Below, in pieces: positions 1-8,004 of a stretch of 64,000 nt of DNA (the stretch's first letter is position 1; each line of letters starts with the position of its first letter). Origin of the DNA: Saprospiraceae bacterium (GTDB lineage Bacteria; Bacteroidota; Bacteroidia; Chitinophagales; Saprospiraceae); assembly GCA_016714445.1 (NCBI GenBank), contig JADJNF010000008.1:434001-498000 (forward strand), written 5' to 3'. A program made the position numbers and the translations under genes. Below the pieces are notes generated by a model. That model had not been told where the DNA came from, ran no database searches, and saw only the letters and a list, made by a program, of their open reading frames with translations.

Positions 1-416
1 CCTAAGGCAGCAGAACCATACCAAGGTATCAACTCCACATCAAAAATGCCTTCTTTGATTGCCGGATCTGTTTCACAGATGGTTTTGGCTTCTTCTATGG
101 TTTTTACATTGAGGATGAACAATCCACGATAGGTGAGATCATTTTTGCCAAATGGTCCGGCAACTACCAGTTTTTTTTCTTTTACCAATCTGTTGATATT
201 ATCCATATGCCCTTTAAAAAGTTTGGCTCTCATATCCTTATCTTCTATAACGGCAGGGCCGGTTCTTAAAATAACCAATACATATGACTTCATACCATTG
301 TCATCAGCTCCAAGTGAATCGGCGAATGCTTTATCATATTCTGGATTGATCGTTTGGCTAAATGCGTTATGATTTATCACTAAAAATAGAAAAAGTGAAA
401 TAATTAAAATCTTCAT
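1..416 (-). CDS. Secreted YciI-like domain protein, C-terminus cut by window edge
   Basis: The reading frame opens at ATG 416 and is still open at position 1, so about 138 residues are visible and the stop lies outside the window. Residues 1-20 form a signal peptide (hydrophobic run ending NAFSQ). The mature part carries a YciI/YCII-like ferredoxin-fold pattern: a beta strand SYVLVILRTGP, then FKGHMDNINRLVKEKKLVVAGPF, then a repeat-type strand RGLFILNVKTIEEA and a final PAIKEGIFDVELIPW. YciI proteins are small and their function is mostly unknown; an exported form is common in Bacteroidota. The assignment rests on this pattern only. No promoter box of the TAnnTTTG type is evident upstream. 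Confidence 0.7.
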   Translation of the reverse strand, partial: MKILIISLFLFLVINHNAFSQTINPEYDKAFADSLGADDNGMKSYVLVILRTGPAVIEDKDMRAKLFKGHMDNINRLVKEKKLVVAGPFGKNDLTYRGLFILNVKTIEEAKTICETDPAIKEGIFDVELIPWYGSAAL

Positions 417-490
417 AAGGTATTAAAATTAATTTTGTAAAATTACAGTATTTTTTTATTTCCAAATGGACTTTTCTAAAAATCTATGAT

Positions 491-1840
491 TTGAAAAATT
501 CAAATTTGCCATATAATGCTTTTCTAAGTATTTTATTTATTCATGTTGTTTACTTCATGCTATCCATCATTTTTGGAGGAATTTATACATTGGATTCTTC
601 GGAATACACTAATACAACATCAAACTTACTGCATCATGGAATCAGCTATGCCGGAAATATTACAACAGATATTCCCAACCCTGATTTATATTCCCTTAGA
701 CCGCCGGGTTATGGTTTCTTTATTATGATGTGTTCACTTTTTTCAGAAAATCACTATTGTATTCTTGTCGTTCAAAACGTGTTAAGTACCATAGTTTTAT
801 ATTTTATTTACAAGTTTATATATGACAAAATTGGTTCTAAAGATGGGCTGTTCTGGTTTTGGAGCGGTTTGGTATTTTTCCCTGTATATTTTGTGCTGGT
901 CAATATGGTAATGGCCGATGCTGTTTTGGGCTTTATTTTAGTAATGGCAACATTTAGTTTACATAAGTATCTGGTGAGTCATCAATGGATATTTATTTTA
1001 TTTTTCAATTTGCTCCTGGGAGTAAGTGTATTGGTGAAACCCGTCATGATGTATTTCTGGATTCCGAATCTGTTATTTTCAGTGTATCTTTACTTCAGAC
1101 ATTTTTCAGTGAAAATATTACTTACGGCATTCATTTTACCTTTGATTGCCGGATTATGGAGCTATAGAAACTACCAAAAAACAGGTTGTTTTCATTTTTC
1201 ATCCATAAAAATGCAGAATCTGCTTGAACTGAATGCAGGCGCTGTGATCAGTTATAAATATGATCATGAAACCATGAAAACTCATAGAAAATTTATAAGG
1301 TCAGAATCCGACAAGATGAATACCTACAAAGAGAAATCAGAATTTCTTCTTAGGACAGCGGAAGACACTATTTTAAACAATAAAGCCATATATTCCTATC
1401 TTCATTTGAAGGGGATGGCCAATTTTATGTTAGCTCCCGGACGGGTAGATATCGAAACGTTTTTTAAACGCAGTCCGGAAAAAGAAATCAGCCTTTTGTA
1501 TGAAATAGAGAAGAAAGGCATCACATCAGGTGTATATTCTTATTTTTCCAATGTTGATTTTTTGATGTTTCTGACGGTCCTTTTGATTTTTATTTGGAAT
1601 ATTATAAGTCTGCCCTTGTTATTCATTTCCTTTTTTAATCACAAACTTCCTCTTCCTTTGAGAATTTTTATCTTTATTTTACTTACATATATAGTTTTTG
1701 TAAGTGGTCCGGGTGGATACGCCAGATTTAAAACGGCTATTTATCCTCTTATTCTTTTACTCTTACCATTTGGCGCAGAAATAATCAATCAAAAAATTAT
1801 GGCATATAAAAAAAGCCGGATTAAATTTCCGGCTTCTTAA
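491..1840 (+). CDS. GT-C type integral membrane glycosyltransferase (ArnT/PMT-like)
   Basis: This 449-residue protein has about ten hydrophobic segments. After the first one comes an acidic loop with TLDSSEY (Asp35), then SLRPPGYGFF; an acidic residue in the first large loop and an RPPGYP-like motif are typical of the GT-C fold that transfers sugars from polyprenyl-phosphate donors on the periplasmic face. A soluble stretch follows transmembrane segment 8 (YRNYQKTGCFHFSS onward). The start is a TTG at 491; the ATG at 486 runs into an immediate stop, and the next in-frame Met is residue 23. The gene converges on clpB, and its last codons contain the terminator hairpin of clpB. Substrate and acceptor cannot be told from the sequence. 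Confidence 0.7.
   Translation: MKNSNLPYNAFLSILFIHVVYFMLSIIFGGIYTLDSSEYTNTTSNLLHHGISYAGNITTDIPNPDLYSLRPPGYGFFIMMCSLFSENHYCILVVQNVLSTIVLYFIYKFIYDKIGSKDGLFWFWSGLVFFPVYFVLVNMVMADAVLGFILVMATFSLHKYLVSHQWIFILFFNLLLGVSVLVKPVMMYFWIPNLLFSVYLYFRHFSVKILLTAFILPLIAGLWSYRNYQKTGCFHFSSIKMQNLLELNAGAVISYKYDHETMKTHRKFIRSESDKMNTYKEKSEFLLRTAEDTILNNKAIYSYLHLKGMANFMLAPGRVDIETFFKRSPEKEISLLYEIEKKGITSGVYSYFSNVDFLMFLTVLLIFIWNIISLPLLFISFFNHKLPLPLRIFIFILLTYIVFVSGPGGYARFKTAIYPLILLLLPFGAEIINQKIMAYKKSRIKFPAS
1813..1835 (-). terminator. Intrinsic terminator for clpB, embedded in the end of the convergent gene
   Basis: An 8-bp perfect stem (1813-1820 with 1828-1835) with a 7-nt loop is followed, on the minus strand, by a T-rich tail (complement of the A run just left of 1813). 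It lies about 80 nt after the clpB stop codon and inside the last codons of the opposing membrane glycosyltransferase. On the plus strand the hairpin lacks a U tract, so it should act mainly on clpB transcripts. Confidence 0.8.
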
Positions 1841-1915
1841 TATGTTTAAAGTATCTAAAATTTGCTTATTTACACAAATGAACGAATTTTAAACATTCAC
1901 CTAAATAACAAATAT

Positions 1916-4642
1916 CTACTTTTCATCATCTTCGTCATCTTCGATGTCCTGAACAAGGTTGTTTACATCTTTGGTTGCTTTTTTGAGTTTGTCCAAATCT
2001 TTGTTTTTCTGTATTTCCGGTTTATCTTTCGAAGTAATCGGTGTTTCTGAAAATGTAAAACCTTTTGCATCAGTACCAATATATATAGTATCTCCAGCGC
2101 TAAATTTACCACTAAGTACATTTTTAGCGAGTTCATTGATGATTTCTTTTTGAATTACCCTGGTCATTGGCCTTGCTCCAAATTGTGGTTCATAACCCAA
2201 ATCTGCCAGCAAAGTCATTGCTGATTCGTCAAATTGAATGCCTATCTCTTGTTTAGCCAGATTTTTAGTTAGTTTTTTGATCATCAGAAGTGCGATCTGT
2301 TTGATTTCAGCTTTTGATAACGGTAAAAACATGATTTTTTCATCAATCCTGTTCAGAAACTCCGGCCTTAGATTCTCTTTAAGCAGATCAAATACTTCCA
2401 CCTTGGTAGTCTCAATGATATCTGCTTTGTGTTTGTCGCCAAGGGCATCCAAATCTTCGAAGTTCTCCAGAATAGTTTCAGAACCCATATTGGAAGTCAT
2501 GATGATGATCGTATTTTTAAAATTCGCAACTCTTCCTTTATTGTCCGTAAGTCTTCCGTCATCCAAAACCTGTAAAAGAATGTTGAATGTATCAGGATGC
2601 GCTTTTTCTATTTCGTCGAGCAGTATAATGGAGTACGGTCTTCTTCTTACGGCTTCAGTGAGCTGACCACCTTCATCATAACCCACATATCCCGGAGGCG
2701 CACCTACTAGACTGGATACAGAATGTTTTTCCTGATACTCGCTCATATCGATACGGGTGATAGCAGATTCATCATCAAAAAGTACTTCTGCCAGCGCTTT
2801 GGCCAATTCAGTTTTACCTACACCGGTTGGTCCCAGAAATATGAATGAACCAATAGGTTTTTTCTCATCCTGCAGACCTGCACGGCTTCTTCTCACGGCA
2901 TCTGCCACAGCCTCTACGGCTTCTTTTTGTCCGATCAGACGTTTGCCAATCTCTTCTTCAAGTGCAAGGAGTTTTGTTTTTTCACTCTGAAGCATTTTTG
3001 AAACAGGTATTCCGGTCCATTTGCTGATGACATCTGCTATATCATTGGCGGTCACCATTTCGTTGGTAAATCTGCTTTCTTCAGGTAATTTTTCCAGCTT
3101 TTCATTGGCCACTTTTAGTTGTGCTTCTTTTTCTTTCAGATCACCATAACGAATTTTGGCTACTTTTTCAAAATCGCTTTCACGTTCAGCTTTCTGGGCT
3201 TCATATTCAAGCTGTTCAATCTGTTTTCTTATATTTTGAATAGTGTCCACTATCTCTTTTTCTGATTGCCATGCGGCTTTAAGGGAGTCCAGTTTTTCCT
3301 TTGTGTTGGCTATTTGCTCAGAGATAACTTTCAGTTTTTTGTCATCCTTTTCCTTTTTAATAAACTCCCTTTCTATCTCCAGTTGTCTGACCTTTCTATC
3401 GAGTTCGTCTACGTCTTCCGGAACCGAATCCAGCTCCAGCCTGAGCTTAGCAGCCGCTTCATCAATCAGATCTATGGCTTTATCGGGCAATTTACGCTCT
3501 GATATATATCTGTGGGACAATTCAGCCGCTGCAATCAATGCTTCATCCAGAATACCTATTTTGTGGTACACTTCATACTTTTCCTGTATACCGCGGAGTA
3601 TGGATATCGTATCTTCTACAGATGGTTCATCAATGTTTACTGTTTGAAATCTTCTGACCAGTGCTTTATCGTTTTCAAAATATTTTTGATATTCATCCAA
3701 AGTGGTGGCACCTATGGTTCTTAATTCACCACGAGCAAGAGCTGGTTTTAGTATGTTTGCAGCATCCATTGCGCCCTGACCGCCTCCGGTTCCTATCAGT
3801 GTGTGTATTTCATCTATAAACATAATTACTTCGCCATCGGAAGCGATGACTTCATTGATAACTGCCTTAAGTCTTTCTTCAAACTCGCCTTTGTACTTGG
3901 CACCTGCTACAAGTGCAGCCATATCGAGGGTAAATATTCTTTTTGTTTTGAGGTTTTCCGGAACATCCTGTTGTACTATACGCCACGCAATGCCTTCCAC
4001 AATAGCGGTTTTACCTACACCCGGATCACCAAGGAGGATAGGATTATTCTTTTTTCTTCTGGAGAGTATGTGCAGTATTCTTCTGATCTCTTCATCGCGT
4101 CCTATGATAGGGTCTAGTTTGCCGCTTTCTGCTCTTTCATTCAGATCTACGGCAAATTTTTTAAGAGAATTATATTGATTTTCTGCATTCTGGTCTGTGA
4201 CTTTTCTTCCTTTTCTTAATTCTGTAATTGCGATTTTCATTTTATCCGCTGTCACACCATGGTTTTTAAGAATCGTTGCTGCCTTATCATTACCCAGGAT
4301 GATACCCATTAGCATAAGCTCGATGGATATGAACTCATCACCAAAATCTTTCAAAAGTTTTTTAGCTGTGGCCAAAGCTTTGTTGGCATCATTGGTAAGA
4401 TATTGTTTGTCTCCTCCCTGAACTTTAGGATATTTTTCCAGCTCAACATTGATGTCTCTTTTGAGCATAGGCAAGTTTACCCCCATTTTATTGAGAAGAA
4501 ATTCAGCCAGTTTTTCGTCTGTTTCTATTATTCCTTTTATGAGGTGTATAGTATCCACTCCCTGCTGATCAAGTGATCCGGCAAGCTGTTGCGACTTGAG
4601 TATAGCTTCCTGAGCGTTTACAGTAAAATTTTCGTATGTCAT
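1916..4642 (-). CDS. clpB: ATP-dependent chaperone ClpB
   Basis: ClpB is a hexameric AAA+ disaggregase that pulls aggregated proteins through its pore together with DnaK. The 908 residues show the Clp N-domain (1-145), the first AAA+ module with Walker A GDPGVGKTA at 205-213 and VMFIDEIHTLIGTG as Walker B, a coiled middle domain (roughly 410-530, rich in Glu/Lys/Arg) that separates ClpB from ClpA/ClpC, and a second AAA+ module with GPTGVGKTE and ILLDEIEKAHPD. The C-terminus runs some 40 residues beyond the usual ClpB end and finishes in a very acidic tail (DIEDDEDDEK). The start is ATG 4642. A dyad-symmetric site lies about 80 bp upstream, between clpB and the divergent bcp gene. Confidence 0.97.
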   Translation of the reverse strand: MTYENFTVNAQEAILKSQQLAGSLDQQGVDTIHLIKGIIETDEKLAEFLLNKMGVNLPMLKRDINVELEKYPKVQGGDKQYLTNDANKALATAKKLLKDFGDEFISIELMLMGIILGNDKAATILKNHGVTADKMKIAITELRKGRKVTDQNAENQYNSLKKFAVDLNERAESGKLDPIIGRDEEIRRILHILSRRKKNNPILLGDPGVGKTAIVEGIAWRIVQQDVPENLKTKRIFTLDMAALVAGAKYKGEFEERLKAVINEVIASDGEVIMFIDEIHTLIGTGGGQGAMDAANILKPALARGELRTIGATTLDEYQKYFENDKALVRRFQTVNIDEPSVEDTISILRGIQEKYEVYHKIGILDEALIAAAELSHRYISERKLPDKAIDLIDEAAAKLRLELDSVPEDVDELDRKVRQLEIEREFIKKEKDDKKLKVISEQIANTKEKLDSLKAAWQSEKEIVDTIQNIRKQIEQLEYEAQKAERESDFEKVAKIRYGDLKEKEAQLKVANEKLEKLPEESRFTNEMVTANDIADVISKWTGIPVSKMLQSEKTKLLALEEEIGKRLIGQKEAVEAVADAVRRSRAGLQDEKKPIGSFIFLGPTGVGKTELAKALAEVLFDDESAITRIDMSEYQEKHSVSSLVGAPPGYVGYDEGGQLTEAVRRRPYSIILLDEIEKAHPDTFNILLQVLDDGRLTDNKGRVANFKNTIIIMTSNMGSETILENFEDLDALGDKHKADIIETTKVEVFDLLKENLRPEFLNRIDEKIMFLPLSKAEIKQIALLMIKKLTKNLAKQEIGIQFDESAMTLLADLGYEPQFGARPMTRVIQKEIINELAKNVLSGKFSAGDTIYIGTDAKGFTFSETPITSKDKPEIQKNKDLDKLKKATKDVNNLVQDIEDDEDDEK

Positions 4643-4721
4643 TGATTTATGGTTTAAGGTATATTTTTTTATTTTTTATAGATCATTTAATACTCATCAA
4701 ATATTTATCCAAAACAACAAT

Positions 4722-4738
4722 TCTGTCAAAATGGCAGA
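4722..4738. promoter_or_regulatory. 17-bp dyad in the clpB/bcp divergent region, possible operator
   Basis: The sequence TCTGTCAAAATGGCAGA is a near-perfect inverted repeat about the central A (one mismatched pair). It sits about 80 bp before the clpB start and 109 bp before bcp, in an otherwise AT-rich 204-bp divergent spacer. A role in stress control is a guess from position; no TAnnTTTG box is clear for either gene. Confidence 0.35.
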
Positions 4739-4846
4739 TGTATTAACTTATAATAGTCATTTCGTCCCATTTCAATTTTTTTTCGCAACATTAAACCTTC
4801 ACCACGATCTATTGTTAACCAAGCTCAAACTGAAAATGTAATAAAT

Positions 4847-5323
4847 ATGGAAACCAAAAAAGGCCATTTTAAGGCAGGGGATAAAATACCTGCCTTCAAA
4901 TCTGTAAATGAAAAAGGTGAACCGGTAACATCAGAAACCATTTTGGGTCATAAGACCATTTTGTTTTTCTATGGACAGGATGATAGTCCTACCTGCACAA
5001 AAGAAGCTTGTAATCTCAGAGATAATTTCAAAATATTTGACTCCAAAGGTTATAAAATCTATGGAGTAAGTAAAGACAATGAGAAGAAACATCAGAAGTT
5101 TATTTCAAAATATGATTTGCCTTATTCACTGATAGCCGATACGGATTTGTCCGTTATGAATGCATTTGGATATTACGGGCCAAAAATATTTATGGGCAAG
5201 GAAGTTGTAGGTGTGTACAGAGCGACGGTGGTCATTGATGAAGTGGGTACGATCAGCCATATCATTGACAATGTTGTATCCGCAGATCACTCCAATCAAC
5301 TGAAAGATGCCTTAGGGCTGTAA
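4847..5323 (+). CDS. bcp: Thioredoxin-dependent peroxiredoxin, BCP/PrxQ type
   Basis: This cytosolic thiol peroxidase reduces hydrogen and organic peroxides with thioredoxin as electron donor. The 158-residue protein has the AhpC/TSA fold. The peroxidatic Cys50 lies in SPTCTKEACNLRD and the resolving Cys55 is five residues later, the spacing that marks the BCP/PrxQ class. FFYGQDDSPTCT corresponds to the family's FYPKDxTPGCT motif. It has no signal peptide. It is divergent from clpB and ends 9 bp from the convergent lytic transglycosylase gene. Confidence 0.93.
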   Translation: METKKGHFKAGDKIPAFKSVNEKGEPVTSETILGHKTILFFYGQDDSPTCTKEACNLRDNFKIFDSKGYKIYGVSKDNEKKHQKFISKYDLPYSLIADTDLSVMNAFGYYGPKIFMGKEVVGVYRATVVIDEVGTISHIIDNVVSADHSNQLKDALGL

Positions 5324-5331
5324 GAGTTGGT

Positions 5332-6243
5332 TTATCCTTCAGGTACCTTGATGCTATAATTTTTCCCTGTTTGTACGGTAAGTTTTGTACTGGTCAACCA
5401 AGGATTATAATATTTCAATAATCGGTATGTCGTGCCGTGCTCATGCGCAAAATCAGCCAGACTGGGTATGGTGGATGTTACGGAAACCGACTTTAGATTT
5501 GGATGAGAAATATATTTATGCTGATCTTCCAGATAGTACCCAAAGTCCTGAGGATTTTTTACTATTTCTTTGATGGCGATAACCCTGAAAAGATATCTTG
5601 ATGTTTCATCATTGACATTAATGTCGTAATAGCTGTTTTCTTTTTGTTCAGCCAGTGTTCTTGCAAATGAAGTTGGACCTACATTGTAAGCTCCGGCCAC
5701 ATTCGTCCAGCTACCAAATCTTTTATACATTTGTTTGATGTAACCACAGGCAGCTTTTGTGGATTTTTCAATGTGCATTCTTTCGTCCACTTCGTCCGAT
5801 ATCTCCAACCCCATTTCTGTAGCAGCTGGTTTCATAAACTGCCAATAACCTTTGGCACTTGCTGAGGATGTCAGATTTCTAAATCCGCTTTCTGCCACGG
5901 CCAGATATTTAAAATCTTCAGGAATTCCATTTTCTTTCAGGATCTTTTCTACGATTGGAAAGTGTTTATACGCCATTTTAAGATTCAGAAGTGTAGTGGA
6001 TTGCCAATAAGCATTAACACTCAATTCTCTGTCCAGACGCTCGCGCGTATCTTCGTTTAAAGGAACCGGTTCTCCGGCAAAATCAAAAGTTCTGTCAAGA
6101 TTGACCGATTTTATTTTTTGTTCCAGATCAAAAAATTTGGTCAAAACCGTTGATTTGGATGTATAGGAAATAAAAATAAGCATGGTAAATATTATACCGG
6201 CAACAAATCCAAATAGGGGGAATAATCTATTATATGATTTCAT
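5332..6243 (-). CDS. Membrane-anchored lytic transglycosylase (SLT/MltD family)
   Basis: Lytic transglycosylases cleave the MurNAc-GlcNAc bond of peptidoglycan to leave anhydro-MurNAc. Residues 8-26 form an N-terminal membrane anchor. The SLT domain spans about 95-230: YLAVAESGFRN carries the catalytic Glu118, followed by SASAKGYWQFM and later AGAYNVGPTSF, all family signatures. The C-terminal 60 residues (SIPSLADFAHEHGTTYRLLKYYNPWL) look like a single LysM-type binding module as in MltD. Length is 303 residues. It stands alone, convergent with bcp, and a 250-bp spacer separates it from DUF2480-scpB. Confidence 0.88.
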   Translation of the reverse strand: MKSYNRLFPLFGFVAGIIFTMLIFISYTSKSTVLTKFFDLEQKIKSVNLDRTFDFAGEPVPLNEDTRERLDRELSVNAYWQSTTLLNLKMAYKHFPIVEKILKENGIPEDFKYLAVAESGFRNLTSSASAKGYWQFMKPAATEMGLEISDEVDERMHIEKSTKAACGYIKQMYKRFGSWTNVAGAYNVGPTSFARTLAEQKENSYYDINVNDETSRYLFRVIAIKEIVKNPQDFGYYLEDQHKYISHPNLKSVSVTSTIPSLADFAHEHGTTYRLLKYYNPWLTSTKLTVQTGKNYSIKVPEG

Positions 6244-6387
6244 TTTTTTTAATTTTGCTAAGTTGTTGAATTTGTTTGATTTGCGGATTTGTTTAACTTC
6301 GAAAATCAGGTAATAAACTGATCCATTTAATCATTCAGGTTTGTATGCAAGCAGCTTTTGATGATATCATTTGTTTAAATTTAGTTT

Positions 6388-6404
6388 GATCACCTTTAGT
6401 GATC
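6388..6404. repeat. Small hairpin in the 6244-6492 spacer
   Basis: GATCAC and GTGATC arms enclose a 5-nt loop (6388-6404), followed directly by a second dyad around 6402-6421. There is no U tract, so a terminator is unlikely. Nothing else is recognised in this 249-bp spacer. Confidence 0.35.
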
Positions 6405-6492
6405 TGCTTATAAGATCAGATGGAACACCCTTTTAATCATTCTCCTTTGTATCTTGAGGAGCAGTCATGGGGGGTTCATCAATTTTTATTGG

Positions 6493-7035
6493 TTATTGAA
6501 CAACTCTTGGTCTTTTAAAAATAGGTACAGTACTGCATGGTTCTCCAAACATTATACTTTGTGCAAATGGCTTAAGTACTGAAGTGATAAAGGCATAAGC
6601 ATAAGAAGGTACCGGTTTATGACCACATCCTTTTATAACGATTCGTTGATCCTGATATTGCGCAGCGTTTATATTTTTCAAAGCGTTGCGATAGTGCATT
6701 CTCAGATATTCTTCTTCTGTACCCTGATAAGTATCAGCAGCCGTGGATACCAGATAACTCTCTATCAACATGTATGCCCATAATGGTATGATGGCATCCG
6801 TACTGCAAATTACCAGCACTATTTTTGAATTATAAACAGACCAATCAAGGTTCTTAAGAGCTTCTCTGAAATCTTTTTCCTTTAGTATCAAACCATGAAA
6901 AAGATAATCCTTAATATCAAATACAGCAAAATCATGCTTAGGGAAAAAATCTTCCAGGTTTAAGGTTATTATACCACTTTCAGCCACTCTGTTTATCAGG
7001 CCAATATTTTCCATTTCTTTATTTACTTCATCCAT
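6493..7035 (-). CDS. DUF2480 family protein
   Basis: A 180-residue soluble protein with the opening NRVAESGIITLNLEDFFP typical of DUF2480, a family I know from Bacteroidota with no assigned function. Other conserved stretches are VFDIKDYLFHGLILKEKDFREALK, then VLVICSTDAIIPLWAYMLIESYL and VIKGCGHKPVPSYAY; the last holds a Cys/His pair that could bind a metal (speculative). The gene starts 2 bp after the scpB stop codon on the same strand, so it is surely cotranscribed with scpB. Coupling to chromosome segregation is suggested only by this linkage. Confidence 0.85.
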   Translation of the reverse strand: MDEVNKEMENIGLINRVAESGIITLNLEDFFPKHDFAVFDIKDYLFHGLILKEKDFREALKNLDWSVYNSKIVLVICSTDAIIPLWAYMLIESYLVSTAADTYQGTEEEYLRMHYRNALKNINAAQYQDQRIVIKGCGHKPVPSYAYAFITSVLKPFAQSIMFGEPCSTVPIFKRPRVVQ

Positions 7036-7037
7036 CT

Positions 7038-7661
7038 TTATTCTTCTTCGTTAACTACAATGGATTTTTCCGGTTTTTGTTCTTCTTCAAGGGGAGCTTG
7101 TTCTCCAACCTGATTTTCTAAAGGTTCGATTTCTTTTGGTTTTGGTAAGTCTTCTATTGACTTCAGGCCAAAATAGTCAGTAAATTTTGATGTAGTACTG
7201 TACAGCAAGGGTTTGCCCGGCCCATCACTTCTACCGGAAATTTCAACCAATTCTTTTTCAAGCAACTTTTGGATGGTATAGTCGCTGTTTACTCCCCTGA
7301 TGGACTCTATTTCTGTTTTTGTTACCGGTTGTTTATAAGCGATGATTGCCAGAGATTCAAGTGCGGACTTGCTTAATTTTTTATGTGTGTTTTGTCTCAA
7401 AAATGTGCCAATGGTATGGTGATAAGCTCCCTTAGTCATAAATCTGAACCCACCTGCTATTTCTATTATTTCGATAGCATAATTGTCTTCAGCATATTTT
7501 TCCATTAAAATACCAATCTGATCGGCTACTTCTTCATCTGAAAAAGGAGTGCCCAGACTTTCTTCCAGTGCATTTTTGATATCATCAAAACTTATGGACG
7601 GGCTTGCAGAAAAGATAAGACATTCAATATGTAAGGCTAATTTTTCCAAATTTAAGATCAA
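7038..7661 (-). CDS. scpB: Segregation and condensation protein B
   Basis: ScpB dimers bind the ScpA kleisin of the SMC condensin complex and help fold and segregate the chromosome. The 207-residue protein begins LEKLALHIECLIFSAS and contains two winged-helix parts, with the strongly conserved LSKSALESLAIIAYKQPVTKTEIESIRGVNSDYTIQKLLEKELVEISGRSDGPGKPLLYSTT. No ATG is available: the frame upstream has none before stops, so the start is TTG 7661 or TTG 7649. A promoter box lies 9 bp before TTG 7661, which favours 7649 or a nearly leaderless mRNA. The acidic C-terminal 35 residues are variable. scpA is not in the window. Confidence 0.93.
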   Translation of the reverse strand: MILNLEKLALHIECLIFSASPSISFDDIKNALEESLGTPFSDEEVADQIGILMEKYAEDNYAIEIIEIAGGFRFMTKGAYHHTIGTFLRQNTHKKLSKSALESLAIIAYKQPVTKTEIESIRGVNSDYTIQKLLEKELVEISGRSDGPGKPLLYSTTSKFTDYFGLKSIEDLPKPKEIEPLENQVGEQAPLEEEQKPEKSIVVNEEE

Positions 7662-7669
7662 TTTAATTA

Positions 7670-7677
7670 CAAATGTA
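7670..7677 (-). promoter_or_regulatory. Bacteroidota -7 box for scpB-DUF2480
   Basis: On the minus strand this reads TACATTTG, fitting the TAnnTTTG consensus of the Bacteroidota primary sigma factor. Transcription should begin within a few bases of the TTG start codons of scpB. Confidence 0.5.
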
Positions 7678-7735
7678 CCACTTTTTTTTGAAGAGTAATG
7701 GTGCGTAATTACACAAAATATAGGAAAGTAACAGG

Positions 7736-7770
7736 GATGGTCGGAGTTTCAAACTTCGATCGGTACATTT
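7736..7770 (+). repeat. REP-like palindrome, copy 1
   Basis: The unit begins GATGGTCGGAGTTTCAAAC and continues to CTTCGATC; TCGGAGTTT pairs with AAACTTCGA around a short loop (one G-T pair). The same unit, with few changes, occurs at 62790-62817. It lies in the spacer upstream of scpB. Confidence 0.6.
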
Positions 7771-8004
7771 AGCATTTTTAATGTATTAAATGCAAATATG
7801 TCAAACTTTAGCGCAGCGCATCAAATACCTTCGGTGCTTCATTTCTGTGAGATCCGACGGCTAATTCATTTAAAACTTTTACCATCTATATCAGGTTGAT
7901 ATTATTCTTTAACATAACTCAAGCTTTTTCTTAGATGAAATTGAAAATTCTTAATTCATGGGATCTCAGATGCAATCTGCGACCATCAAGATTTCAGCTC
8001 AATA
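7771..8004. other. Intergenic remainder, nothing recognised
   Basis: This part of the 343-bp gap between the scpB start and the end of the FISUMP gene has no plausible reading frame, no tRNA and no clear terminator. It is somewhat less AT-rich at 7810-7860 than typical spacers here. Confidence 0.5.

Noticed and set aside
3243..3647. Open frames of 60-140 codons on the plus strand within clpB (also 2238-2666, 3801-4178)
   Set aside because: They lie opposite the strongly conserved clpB frame, are Ser/Leu-rich and match no family; they are antisense shadows.
4725..4745. Possible sigma-54 promoter for bcp (TGGCAGATGTATTAA)
   Set aside because: It lacks the GC of the -12 element and has several mismatches.
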